A DNA stretch of 64,000 nucleotides from Thermothielavioides terrestris NRRL 8126 (GCF_000226115.1 NC_016457.1:6200001-6264000), one strand, 5' to 3'; counted from the first letter of the stretch, positions 34,064 to 45,575 are shown. Notes: generated by a model not told the origin, from the sequence alone. Numbers and translations are program-made.

Positions 34064-35760
34064 CTTTGTCTCGGCACACCCCTTCTCGAGGCGCTACTGT
34101 GTAACCGGACCACGATCCTAAGTCAGCGACAGCCCCCAGTCAAAGTCGTTTGTCTGGGGTTGGAAATGGTCCCTGCCGCTCAGCTGTCTGGGCTGTTCTG
34201 CAGATTGAGAAGTGTGCAGGTTCCGGCTGAACAGACATGAACACCCTGGGGATATAGGTGAGCACACCCTGCCGCTAGCAGGTCGAAGATTGCTAATACG
34301 ACGGTCGAAGTTCGGACTTCGCGAATCGAGACGAGGAAATGCCAGCCGGTGGATCAGAGGCAGCTTCTCGGCCACAGATCTGATGCCCGACCGTAAGAAC
34401 TCACTAACCATATACATAAAAGTGCGAGCGAGCAGTGAAAGGGGTGGGGTTCACCGAGCGGGGTTCCACGTGGTGCAACGGGCGGGGACGAGAAAGTCTG
34501 GGGGAGGGGGTAGCTCAAAGAAGAGCGCCGGGTCCGTTGGTCCGTCGTTTTTAGGCGGCACTACGGTGCCGAGAGGCGAGCGGATCGATGCAGTCCCCAT
34601 ATTTAAGACCTGATATCCGGCGGGTCTTGTTGGCTGTACTGTATGTGTACGGGTCGAAGGGGCCGGTGGTGGGACAGTTTTGGCTCGCCGTCTTCCTCGC
34701 GCGAGATCATGTTAACGCTGGTGAGGGGAATATCGACTCGGAACGCTACCGAGGGTCGTGAGGCTGCTAGAGGGGGTGGCAAAGATAACGGCACCTAACG
34801 GCACCTGCAGCCTTTTTGGAGAACACTCGGTACTTACGGAAGAGAGGCTGGGCTCTTTTCAGCCACTCACCGGGGGTTGCAATGAGCCAAACTCACGCTC
34901 GCGCTAGCTGGCGTTACCTACCTTAGGAGTTATTACCCCAGATTCCGTCCAGAAGCCCAGCAATCCAGCCAGCCGTTCGGGCAACGGTTCGCCACTTTCC
35001 ACGCTAGGGGCGATAGTTATGCTCTTGGCCGCGTCACGGAGACAGTGGCCAAACAACGGCATGGACACCGCTGTCGGCCGCGCCTGTGACCGCTGGAGAT
35101 CTCCGCTCCACAGTACGATACGACCCAGCGGGCCTTCAAGGGCACCCCCCGGCCCCCCTGTCTTTCCCCAGATTGAATGGTCCACACCCGGCTCACCGCA
35201 GTCATGGCACCTGCGCTATACCGTTTCTCGGCAGGACGGTGGGCGCCCTGACGTGTGCCCTCTTCCTTGAACTGGCTGATCGGGGCGCATTCCATTGTCC
35301 GTGGCCGTGCTTGGCCTGTTGATGGTCGGCTCCAGCTGCCAGTCATATTGTCTGGGGTAACTAAGTAGTTCATAGCTGAATTCGGCATTGCATTGCCAGA
35401 AAGTTGGGGTCGATCGAGACCTCGACGCGAGCAAGCAGAACGCTTGTAGCATAAATACCTTACCCTCCTCGGGAGGCGGCAGAATCCACAGGCCCCGGGA
35501 TCTGGACCTGCTCCCTGTCTTGGAAGGTTGCAGCGTTGGCTGGTTTCCTGCGTAGCACGACCGCCGTTCCCGGTGTTTGGCAAAATACTTCACTGCACGA
35601 GGTGTGGTTTGTTTAATATAACCCCTATCGCGCCGAACCGACACTTCTTCCTTGAGTTCCTGTTCTCCCTCATACCCCCATCCCCGTCCCCTTGCAGAAG
35701 ACTCATCTCGCCGTCCATTGATCTGCCAGCCATCGCCGGACCACGACGACGAAGCTCAAG
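34064..35760. promoter_or_regulatory. Divergent promoter region of P450 and transporter genes
   Basis: 1.7 kb between divergent start codons. No gene has a consistent codon pattern. A C/T-rich stretch at 35640-35760, just before the transporter ATG, looks like a fungal 5' UTR. Confidence 0.45.
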
Positions 35761-37859
35761 ATGGCGGACGAGAAGAAAGAGTCCTCGGCGGGGTCCATTG
35801 CGACCTCGCCAGCAGTGGAGACCCGTGTCGAGGACAAGTACACCATCAAGGACCACTGGAAGTGCCTGGCAGCATGCACGCTGGTGTCGCTGTGCCCCTT
35901 TCAGTACGGCATCGACTTCGGTCTGATTGGCGGTCTGCAGGCTATGGTTGGCTTCCTCAGGGTGCGTGTGACCGACTTGAGTCCGAAGCCGCTTGCCTGT
36001 GTCAGAGAACAGGATGCTGATATCTATCCCCGTTCACAGGTGTTTGGCTACCAAGACCCTGCTGTCCCCGGCGGATGGAACATCTCGACCGACCGGCAGC
36101 AGCTGATATCCTCGCTCATGACGCTCGGCGCGTTCCTGAGCTCGTCCACGGCCGGCTTGATTGCCACCTTCATCTCGCGCAGGATGACCATCTGGTCGGC
36201 CTGTCTGCTGTGCATTGTCGCCAACCTGATCATGATGCTGACCACCAACATCGGTGGCTTGTATGCCGGCCGCCTGCTGCTGGGCCTTGCCAACGGCATG
36301 TTCATGACTTTCTCGCAGCTTTACATCCAGGTGCGTCCTGTTCCATATCGTCCAGCTTCGCAGGCTCGATCAAACATTCCGACGTCGAGAGAGAGAGGGT
36401 TGGAGTTCCCAACGCAGGATAGGATGCTGATTATATGCACCTAGGAATGCACTCCTGCCCGCTACCGCGGCCTTATGATCTCGTCGTTCCAGGTCTGGAC
36501 CTCGGTCGGCTCGCTCGTCGGCACCATCGTCGACAACTTCACGGAAAAGATCGACGGCCGCGAGGCCTACCTGATCCCGCTCGGCCTCATCTTCATCATC
36601 CCCGTCATCATGTCGTTCGGCATGCTGTTCATTCCCGAGTCGCCCCGCTGGCTCGCCCAGCACGGCAAGCTGGACCAGGCCCGCAAGGCGCTGCGCTGGC
36701 ACCGCCCGGGCACCGAGGCCGAGATCGACCAGGAGCTCGCTGACATCCAGGCCGCCCTGGAGACCGAGATGTCCAAGGAGAACAGCGTGGCCGTCTGGGA
36801 CATGTTCCGCGACCCCGTCGACCGGCGCCGCACCATCCTGGCCGTGTGCGCACTGACGGTACAGGGCGCGTCCGGCGCCATGTACATGATTGGTATGGCC
36901 GCCGTCCCGTTTTCCTCTCCTGGGTGGTGGTTGGCGGTGGGACTGACTTGTCGGCGACAGCGTACGGCACCTACTTCTTCCAGATGGCCGGCATTGGTGA
37001 TGCGTTCGCCAATTCGTGTATCCTGAACGCCGTCGGCATCGTGGCCATCCTCATCAACAGCGCCCTCATCACCCACTTCGGCCGTCGCCGTGTCTTCCTC
37101 GTCACCGGCCTCACCTTCTGCGGCATCGCCCAGCTTGTGACCGCCGCAGTCTACCAAGCCAACCCGGGTGCCAAGTCCACGGGCCAGGCGATTGTCGGTC
37201 TGGCGGTCGTCTACATCCTCGGATACAACGTAAGTCAACCATAGCCCCTTCGAGGGGCTACGAAGGTGCCCCATGGAAACTGTGAGCCCGCGCTGCCGAT
37301 TACTTACCTCCATTGTAGGGCATGATCGCCACGTACGCCTGGATCTCGGGCGGCGAGTTGCCGTCGCAGCGCCTGCGTTCGTACACCTTCGGCCTCGCCA
37401 CGGCCGTGGGCTTCTTCGCCGCCTGGCTTACTACCTTCACTGCCCCCTACTTCATCAACCCATCGTCGCTCAACTGGGGCCCTAAGTACGGCTACATCTG
37501 GGCGCCCTCGTGCTGGGTCTCTGCGTAAGTGCTCATCTTTTAAAAAGCCCACGGGCAGCCCCGCAAGTCCTGTCGCTGACATGGTGTCGCAGCCTCTGGG
37601 TGTTCTTCTTCCTCCCCGAGGTCAAGAACAGGACACTTGAGGAGATTGACGAGATGGTACGTCAACCGCCCAGCCCATCCCATCCGTGGTAGACAACGCT
37701 AACAGGGGTGGTGGCATGCAGTTCGAGGCACGCCTGCCCGCGTGGAAGTTCCGCAAGTATGTGTGTGTCGGCCGTGGTGCAACCAATGCTGGTGCTGCGT
37801 CTGGATCGGATGAGAAGGAGACGACCGAGGTCACGCATGCCGAGCTGGGCAAGGCTTGA
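35761..37859 (+). CDS. MFS transporter, sugar (and other) transporter family
   Basis: Seven exons: 35761-35961, 36040-36330, 36445-36892, 36961-37229, 37319-37524, 37593-37656 and 37722-37859. They give 538 residues and about 12 membrane helices. Family motifs: GRLLLGLANGMF, then ARYRGLMISSFQVW after helix 4, PESPRWLAQHGK before the central loop, ITHFGRRRVFLVTG (the second RXGRR), and ISGGELPSQRLRSY in the second half. The tail is cytosolic. Such permeases in fungi carry hexoses, disaccharides, quinate or other polyols by proton symport. The site next to aromatic genes suggests uptake of an aromatic acid, quinate-like compound or aryl glycoside, but the sequence alone does not show this. Confidence 0.93.
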
Positions 37860-39310
37860 TTAGCACAAGGTGAAAGGGGGATGGCCGGCTTCTGGGACAG
37901 AATGTTGGCCAGGAATACGTATGAGCAACAAATAATTGAGGGGACCTTGATTATTTGGGACCGGGACATCCACCGTCATGCTTTTGAACAAGGCCGTGTC
38001 GCTGCCTCCTAAGGTGTGAACTCCCGCCCCCCGCAGTTGTGCGTGTTCCCATGGCATGCCAGCCACAGTCGGTAGCATAGGCACGCATGCCGAGCCATTA
38101 TTGGTGCGAGCGACTCCTGGATTGGCAGAGGGTTCCATGTTTGCTTCCGTCACTGCAGTGGCGGCTGCACAAGGCTCATCGGACTCGGAGATCCGACGAC
38201 GGCAAACATCAATAAGCGCCTCGTGCGCAGTAATACTCCCGTTTTCCCGACGATTCGTCATTTTGCCCAACTGATCCTGCCTCTGGTCCTCATCGTTTCG
38301 GGTCGCATCCCGGGTGAAGCGGGAAAGGATGGCAAATGAAAGCACGTTGGCGGGATCTTCATGCACTGACTCGAGAGCGGTAAGACGGTAAAAGCTGCAA
38401 ACACCGGCTTCCTGACTCTTAGCTAAACACGAGCAAAAGCCGAGGCACGGCACACGACATGTGGGGGCCGAGGGCGAGTCCAATAGCTGCGCGCGCGAGT
38501 TTACCGAGTATGGAGCAAACAACAGGTTGGCTTCTACACTATTTGGAGGCCGACATTGCCACGAGCACACAGCCCAACTGTGCTTACCTGTGCTTACTGC
38601 AGATTACGGATCGATCGGCCCAAAGAGAAGACACGCGGGTTCTGAATTTCGGGCCGCGGTGATTCCTGAACTGCGCGACCCCCGAGACATCGCTCGTACA
38701 ACGGCGACTCAACTATAGCCAGTCTGGGGAAGCATTCGATATTGCACACTTGTGTACCACACTGACTTCATCCGATTCGATTTCTAGGAGGCGTTGGCGC
38801 CAGACTGGTTGGCGGCGTGACCTTCTACTTGGTCGCACTACATGGGCGCCGTGGCGCGCCACACTGCATATTGAGTCCGGCTTCACCCATTCACGGGGTC
38901 CGTGGAAACAAACATCCTCGCCATGCGTTGCCGAGATAGGCGTCTTGAACACGCTTACCAACAGAAGATCCGGGCGTCGGAGCCTCGCCAACACCATTCC
39001 ATGCCCTCGAGCCACAGAGCTCAGTGGCCTATTATAGCAGAGTCTGCCGTCCGCCACCATGCACGTCTGACACGTCTGACACGCAGGCAGGCGAGTGCGA
39101 CCAACGCCCAAGCGAAATTCGCACCGACTTGACTACCAACTGGTGCCCTTGTCTGACTCATGACTGGTCCTGGCTAGCTTTATCAAGAGAGCAGTACCCT
39201 GCCTGTTGTAGTGCTCCATCAAATATCACACTTGTTGGCTGTGGAATCCCGCCCTTGTCCAGCCCAGCACCCTTGCTTCCCCTCCTCCTCAATCGAATTT
39301 GCATTTTGAA
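37860..39310. other. Intergenic region between transporter and second P450 gene
   Basis: 1.45 kb with no supported gene. One TTGGCGCCA palindrome occurs at about 38789, as in the 17.26-kb region. Confidence 0.4.
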
Positions 39311-41099
39311 ATGGGCCTCTGGACAGCCAACCTGCCGGCACTGCTCGGCCTTTCCCCCTATGTTGTCTGGCCGTTCTTGTCAATCAGCCTGGTACTGAGC
39401 TTTCGCCGCTTCCCGTACAGTACAGGACTAACACGCCGACTTGTCACCTGCAGATCCTCCTGCCTGCTACCGCCTACGCCCTCTACAACCTCTTCCTCCA
39501 CCCTCTTCGCGTCGTGCCGGGCCCCAAGCTCTGGGCAGCCACCCAGATCCCCTACACGATCGTCTGGCTGACCGGCCGTCTGCAATTCGTCGTCCACGAC
39601 CTTCACGAAACCTACGGCGACATCGTGCGCGTGGCGCCCAACCGCCTGTCCTTCACCCACCCAGACGCGTGGCGCGATGTCCGCGGCCACCGCAAGAACG
39701 GCCAGGGCGAGCACGGCAAGGATGCCATCATCTACTTCAACTCTCGGCACAACATCCTGGGCGCGTCGAGGGAGGACCACGCGCGATTCAGGCGCATCCT
39801 GTCGCACGGCTTCTCGGCCAGGAGCATGCAGGAGCAGCAGCCGCTGATCACGCGGTACGTGGACCTGCTGATGCAGCGCCTGCGCGAGCGGACGAGCGGC
39901 AAGGGTGGGGAGCGGCACGAGGCGGTGGTCAACCTCGCCGCGTGGTTCAACTTCACCACGTTCGACGTCATTGGCGACTTGGCTTTCGGCGAGCCGTTCG
40001 GCTGTCTGGAGGAGTCGAAGTTCCACCCGTGGGTGGATGCCATCCTGACCACTCTTGCGACGGTTGGCACGGCCTCGGCCATCCAATGGTACCTCCCCGG
40101 CATGCTGAGCCTTGCGAAAGCTCTCGCGCCCAAGCGGTATGTTGGCGCGGGACTCGATAACCAGACTGATTTGGCCCGCGAACGAGTCGCCAGGAGGCTG
40201 GCGTTGAGCGGCGGCCGGCCGGACTTTGTTGAGGCCATGGCCACGGCCAAGGCCGACGACGGGCGGATGCTGACGATGGAGGAGATGACGGCGAATGCGC
40301 GGCTTTTGGTCCTCGCCGGGAGCGAGACGACTGCCACGGCGCTGACGGCTGCGAGCTACTTCCTGGCTACGCACCCCGATGTGCAGGCAAAGTTGGCCGA
40401 CGAGGTGCGCACGACGTTTGCCACCGAGGACGAGATCGATCTGTTCAGCGTCAACTGTCTCACATACATGCTGGCTGTTCTCGACGAGGCCATGAGGGTG
40501 TTCCCGCCGGTGCCAAGGCAGTTGCCAAGGACTTTGTCACCCGGAAGGAGACGTTATCTGCGGGTACCACGTGCCAGGCGGCGTAAGAACAAACCCCTCC
40601 CCTTTTCCCACCTCCCTTCTCTACCGCGTTGGGTTCAATCGGTCGAGTCTCTTTCTCCTCGCTGTGTCTAGCTACCTAACGTTGCACTTACAGACGGGGC
40701 TTGATATCTGGCCTTGGGCCATGAATCACTCTTCTAGGAATTTCACTGAGCCCGAAAAGTTCATTCCGGAGCGCTGGCTCCCCGACGAACAATACCAGGG
40801 GCAGCATTTTTACAAGCAGAGGCAGGGCGCTCTGCAGCCCTTTTCGGTCGGGCCACGCAACTGCATCGGCAAGAAGTAAGGGTGTTTCTTGCGGAATACA
40901 AGGGATGAGAGGAACGCTGACATCACTGTCTTGTAGTCTGGCTTATGTTGAGATGCGCCTGATTCTGGCGAGGCTCATATTCAACTACGACTTGGCGCTG
41001 GCTGACGGTGTCACGGAACCCTTCCTCGAAAACAGGGCGTTTACTTTGTGGCTCAAACGATCGCTGCATGTGCGGCTGATTCCTGTGGAGCGGAAATAA
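39311..41099 (+). CDS. Cytochrome P450 with a frameshift before the last third
   Basis: Exons 39311-39391, 39454-40582, 40694-40875 and 40937-41099 would give about 517 residues. Exon 2 is one base too long. Up to about 40535 the frame encodes a normal P450: membrane anchor, HPLRVVPGPKLWA, helix C GASREDHARFRRILSHGFS, I-helix LVLAGSETTATA, and ExxR in DEAMRVFPPVP. From about 40550 the conserved GDVICGYHVPGG lies one frame over, and the following exons, with the haem loop PFSVGPRNCIGKK, continue from that second frame. The likely extra base is in the run CCGGAAGGAG (40541-40550). It is either a recent disabling mutation or an assembly error. Type: benzoate 4-monooxygenase/isotrichodermin-hydroxylase-like class of fungal P450s. 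Without repair of the frame, the product ends near 40671 without a haem site. Confidence 0.85.
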
Positions 41100-41338
41100 G
41101 ATGTAGGCGGTGGAACTCAAGGAGGAAGCCCAGTTGCATTGGTGAGCTTTGTCTCTCGGAAGTGAGTCCGTCCTCCGGGCATCTGGTTGCGTTTGTAGTT
41201 GGTTGGACATCATGCTCGTGAATTCAAGTGCTAGTTCACCGCTCCAGAGAGCTAAGCCCGCTACTCTTTCCTCGTTGACAGGTTCAATCTCTACTCGACC
41301 CACGCGTCCAAGTACCAGACCCAACCTGCGTTGAACTC

Positions 41339-42817
41339 TCAATACTTCTTCCGCGCAGCAAACCTCATTTCCGACTTCCCCACATCAAACACCGCCACCA
41401 CGTTGGTCAAGAAGCTCACACCCAGCACGTGCGGAGGGGAGTCTGTGTCCGTAACACCGACACGGCACCACTCGCCGGTCGGGTCGCGAGCCGTCTGCCG
41501 CAGCAAGTCATCCGGGGCCAGGTAGAAGGTCGAGTTGCCAATCTGCACCCCGAACTGGGGGACGGTCGCGTTGCAAAGAGCGAAGTAGAGGCCACCGTTG
41601 CTCATGTATTGCGCGGGAGGATCGAAGGCGTCGTAGAGCTGGGTGACAAGCGCTGTAGCATTCGGTTTTAGCAACGCTTGCAGTAGAAGTGGCAACTGCT
41701 GATGATGCAAGAACGGACTCACCCGTTGGCAGGTATGTCAGCGTAGCTCCAACATCGACCACGACTGGAATCCGCGTGGTGTTCCTGATCACCACGGGAC
41801 CCGCAGCCGAGCCATTGCCCTGTTTCTCAATCACGAACCCGTCAGGCTTGATGATGTACATGCCTTTCTCGTCCGTGTCTAATCCCCACTCCGGGACGGC
41901 CCTCATGCCCTCGATCGGCGTCCTGGTCCACGTCTCCTCTTCAACGTCCAGGGGCGGCAACCCTCCGAGTGCGAGGTAGGACTCTTCAGTCTTCCCCTTG
42001 TTGGGGCTGCTGCTATTCCCACTCCACTTGTCGTTGGTCCTCGAGATGCCAAGGCTGAATATCGGCTCAATCGCGCCGCTCTTCCACATGGTCGTAAACA
42101 CCGGGTCATACGGAGGTTGGTTCTGGTCGGCGCCGTCCAGACTTGTCAAGTAAGGGTACGCCAGACCCAAGAGTCCCGATGTCTGCCCGTCACCGTGCCA
42201 GAACGTGTAGTTGACGAGCGCCACACGCTGGTTGTGGGCAGTCACCCCGCCAATGGTCACATCGGTGAGGCCATAATACCCCTCTGCGAAGGTGCCATCC
42301 ACGTACGACCGGCTGAAAGGCGGCACGCCAGAAAGAATACCTCCTGACAGGTTGCCTTTGAAGCCCTGGCCAAAGCCGCAGTTGGGCGGCTTGGTTGCGG
42401 AGACACAAGTCAGCGAGTGTTTCGGGAGAGGAACGGCCAAACTACGCTTACCCCAACGCTGGGATCCCACCAGTAGGAGACACACTCATAGGGCTCGTGT
42501 ATCATCCAGGTGTCGCTTGATCCGGTATCGACGCTGACCGGGATGGTTTGGTCGCCGATCTCGAGGTCAACGATGTAGTAGACGTCGTAGACATTCCGCA
42601 GTTGAACGGGGAAGTTGGCTCGGCCATGTAAAGCTGGGTGGGTAGTCGACGGTGATAGCTCCTGCTTCCGCATGCGGATGGCGTGCGTCGTGACAGCATC
42701 GCGGAAGCCAGTTTGGGCCGGCGCGGCAGCGACATGTTTGATCCCCCACCCCCATAGCAAACCAGGCGCTGACACCGGCGCCAGCCACGAGAGGCAACTA
42801 AGCAGGCAGATCTTCAT
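41339..42817 (-). CDS. Secreted pepsin-like aspartic protease with altered second active-site motif
   Basis: Minus-strand exons 42817-42452, 42389-41723 and 41676-41339 give 456 residues. A signal peptide (MKICLLSCLSWLAPVSA) and a propeptide are followed by the first catalytic motif VDTGSSDTWM. The second lobe shows VVVDVGATLTYLPT, where family A1 normally has D-T/S-G-T/S-T; the Asp is kept but the next residues are Val and Ala. ALGGLPPLD and GVSFLTNVVAVFDVGKSEM are family features. The third exon follows a 46-nt intron whose donor lies right after YLPT. There is no clear C-terminal anchor signal. It may be a weak protease or a pseudoenzyme. It ends 239 bp from the convergent P450 gene. Confidence 0.88.
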
Positions 42818-43366
42818 GGTGTTGTGACTGGTCTGGCTCCCAACGAGTCTCAAGAAGTGTAAGTAGACTTATACCCTCGGCCAAGGGAGGTGAAATAGGA
42901 GATCTGAGTCGCCGGCTCTTCTTGGTAAAAGCCAGTGGATGGAGCTGGCTGGGTCTCATTTGCCGGCATTGAGAGAATATGGGGTATAGATTGACCCAAG
43001 AAAGTGCCCAGACTTGTGACCTTGAGCCGGCCGGTCACCAGCACCTTGGGTCAGGTGTTGTAGTTTAGCCTCAATATAATAAGGCCAGCACCGATCCCTA
43101 CAAATATCCCCGATGCATTTGCAACCGAGTGCAGCCCAATCCCAACCATGTAACACAGACGTGACCTTTTCAAGGGCATGGCATCGCACATCTAAAGTCG
43201 TTCCACTCAGGGCACTAACACCCATTGCTCCTTAGGTACTTTAGGTAATCGGAGACATCAAGACGTACGATTAAAGCGCCAATGCGAGTTACTCACGGAT
43301 TGTTGCTGCTTTTTTGTGCTGAGAACTAGCTCTCGGGTTCTAGCACCATTTATCTATGCTTGTGAC
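42818..43366. promoter_or_regulatory. Upstream region of the aspartic protease gene
   Basis: No coding signature. It ends at the poly(T) tract. Confidence 0.4.
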
Positions 43367-43373
43367 TTTTTTT

Positions 43374-43423
<50 letters not shown>
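43367..43423. repeat. Poly(T) tract (45 uninterrupted T after a shorter run)
   Basis: T10, AC, then T45 at 43379-43423. On the minus strand it is a poly(A) run directly downstream of the dispersed repeat, as in the tail of a retroposon. Confidence 0.9.
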
Positions 43424-43424
<1 letters not shown>

Positions 43425-43470
43425 ACAAGGCAACTAGCTGACATAATGCAAGACCCCATAGACAACTCAA

Positions 43471-43585
43471 ACAACTCAAATCCAGGGCCAGATTTGATTG
43501 CTAACAGGGCCGAATTGCTTTGAATTGCGTTGAATTGGATTGGATTGAGTTGACTGGATTTGAGTCGGGTTGTTGCGAGCCTGGG
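43471..43585. repeat. Dispersed hairpin repeat, copy 2
   Basis: Second copy of the 8759-8874 repeat. ACTCAAATCCAG at 43474-43485 is inverted at 43554-43565, so single strands can fold into a stem with a TTG-rich loop. CAGGGCC occurs twice inside, 22 bp apart. Confidence 0.75.
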
Positions 43586-43982
43586 TAAGACGAGGAACTC
43601 TCAAAGGAATGCGTCGCATGAGGAGGCCAACAAGTGTTTGCTCACTCTTTTGTCAAGGAGACCCCTCACGCCAGGTGAGACAAAAAGGCCGGGGCCAGAG
43701 TGTGCTACGCAAAGGCCGCAACCAACTGTAAGCGCCGAGGTGATGGGCAGTTGGTCACAGGTGAGGACGCCACAGAAGCACTCATTGGCATCATGGGACC
43801 TGTTGGCTCCGTCTCACCCAAAGATGGCGTGGCCGCCATGTGGTCGGTGGAACAAGCACGATTGCGAACACAGGCCAGATGGTAATTTAGACAAGGCTGC
43901 CCCCAAAAACCGCCGGGGATCAGCGGCGGAGATTCACTCGGCTGCTTGGATTCGCGTCCATGCGCTCGTCAGTTTCGTTGCC

Positions 43983-45575
43983 ATGTCCATTTCTGCCTCG
44001 AATGCACAGCGCCTGCCTCAAATGGACTCACATCAAGCCGTCGTGAGCAAAATCGCCTTGACCGTTCAGCAGTTCTTTGCTCAAAACGAGCCATTCCGCA
44101 TCTACCATGGGTCGACCAACAGCACACGACCTGCCCATGACGCGCGGGTCGTGGACATCAGCGGACTCAACAGAGTCCTGACGATCGACGAGGGTTCGCG
44201 GATCGCCGTGGTCGAGCCAAATGTTTCCATGGACATATTGGTCCAAGCCACGCTGGCCCGTGGCCTGATCCCGCCGGTAGTGATGGAGTTCCCCGGCATC
44301 ACCGTCGGTGGAGGCTTTGCCGGCAGCGCAGGGGAGAGCAGCTCATTTCGGTACGGGTACTTTGACCAGACCGTGAAGTCCATCGAGATGGTTCTGGCAA
44401 CAGGAGAGGTCGTGCAGGCATCGCCTTCGCAAAACCCGGACCTGTTCCGCGGCGCGGCCGGGACTGCAGGAACCCTCGGTATCGTGACGAAGCTGGAACT
44501 CACCCTCATCCCGGCTAGAAAATATGTCAAGGTGGAATACCGCCGACACAACACCGTGAATGACACAATCTCAGCGGTCAAGCAAGCCACGGAAGACCAA
44601 TTGAACGACTACGTCGACGGCATCCTCTTTGCTCCCAACTTCGGCGTCGTGATGACAGGCCAGCTGACCGACGAGATCCCAATGGGTGTCCGCCCGCAAA
44701 CCTTCAGCGGCCGCCGGGACCCCTGGTTCTACCTCCACGCCAGGAAGCGCGCAGAGTTCCAGCACGGCGGGGCACAAAATGCGCCACCCACAGACTATAT
44801 CCCCCTCCCAGAGTACTTGTTCCGCTACGACCGCGGCGGTTTTTGGGTTGGCGCCGAGGCCTTTGCCTACTTCCCCTTTGTTCCCTTCAACCGGTTGACT
44901 CGTTGGTTCCTCAACGACTTCATGCACACGCGCATGCTCTACCGCGCGCTGCAAGGGAGCAACCTGTCGTTTGGCCATATGGTGCAAGACCTTTCGCTCC
45001 CCTACGGTACGGCCGAGGCCTTCATCGACTACACGGCGGAAAAGTTCAACATCTGGCCGCTGTGGCTGTGCCCGCTCAAGGCTATCGAGCGGCCTACCTT
45101 CCACCCTTCATATTGCGGCCCGGGTGGTGATGGGCCGCCGCAGCCGATGGTCAACATCGGTTTGTGGGGAGCCGCCTCCAACGATGTCGAGGAGTTTGTG
45201 CGCCAGAACAGAGAGCTAGAGATGAAGTTGACACAGCTCGGAGGGCGGAAAGTTCTCTACTCGCACACCTACTACACGGAGGAGGAGTTCTGGGGCTTGT
45301 ATGACAAGGGCTGGTATGACGGTTTGAGAGAGAAGTACGGGGCGACGACTTTGCCCAGCTTGTACGACAAGGTGCACGTCGACGCTCGGAAAGCGAGAGG
45401 GAGGAACAGGGGCAGGGGCGGTTGGATGAGGCGGATTGCGGGCATCTGGCCTCTTCCAGGGCTTATTGGTATTGTTTGGGCTATCCGGAGTAAGGAGTAC
45501 TTGATTCACAGACAGCCATGTTGGACATATTGGCAGGGGGTCGAGGCGTCAGCTCGACGAGACGCAAAAAGCTGA
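43983..45575 (+). CDS. FAD-linked oxidoreductase, DHCR24/DIMINUTO (delta-24 sterol reductase)-like
   Basis: Single exon; 530 residues from the ATG chosen here. The PCMH-type FAD-binding domain covers about residues 20-200: RIYHGSTNSTRP, VVEPNVSMDILVQATL, and the conserved EFPGITVGGGFAGSAGESSSFRYG, then GTLGIVTKLELTLIPA. The C-terminal half (LWLCPLKAIERP, GRKVLYSHTYYTEEEFW) matches the delta-24 sterol reductase/seladin-like branch. A hydrophobic patch near the C-terminus (IAGIWPLPGLIGIVWAI) may associate with membranes. In animals and plants such enzymes reduce the sterol side-chain C24 double bond. Fungal ergosterol synthesis does not need this step, so the fungal role is open. The frame is open back to 43560 inside the repeat, so the true start could be upstream. 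Confidence 0.85.
   Translation: MSISASNAQRLPQMDSHQAVVSKIALTVQQFFAQNEPFRIYHGSTNSTRPAHDARVVDISGLNRVLTIDEGSRIAVVEPNVSMDILVQATLARGLIPPVVMEFPGITVGGGFAGSAGESSSFRYGYFDQTVKSIEMVLATGEVVQASPSQNPDLFRGAAGTAGTLGIVTKLELTLIPARKYVKVEYRRHNTVNDTISAVKQATEDQLNDYVDGILFAPNFGVVMTGQLTDEIPMGVRPQTFSGRRDPWFYLHARKRAEFQHGGAQNAPPTDYIPLPEYLFRYDRGGFWVGAEAFAYFPFVPFNRLTRWFLNDFMHTRMLYRALQGSNLSFGHMVQDLSLPYGTAEAFIDYTAEKFNIWPLWLCPLKAIERPTFHPSYCGPGGDGPPQPMVNIGLWGAASNDVEEFVRQNRELEMKLTQLGGRKVLYSHTYYTEEEFWGLYDKGWYDGLREKYGATTLPSLYDKVHVDARKARGRNRGRGGWMRRIAGIWPLPGLIGIVWAIRSKEYLIHRQPCWTYWQGVEASARRDAKS

Noticed and set aside
39358..40374. 338-codon minus-strand open frame
   Set aside because: Antisense shadow of the P450 exon; the plus frame carries all P450 motifs.
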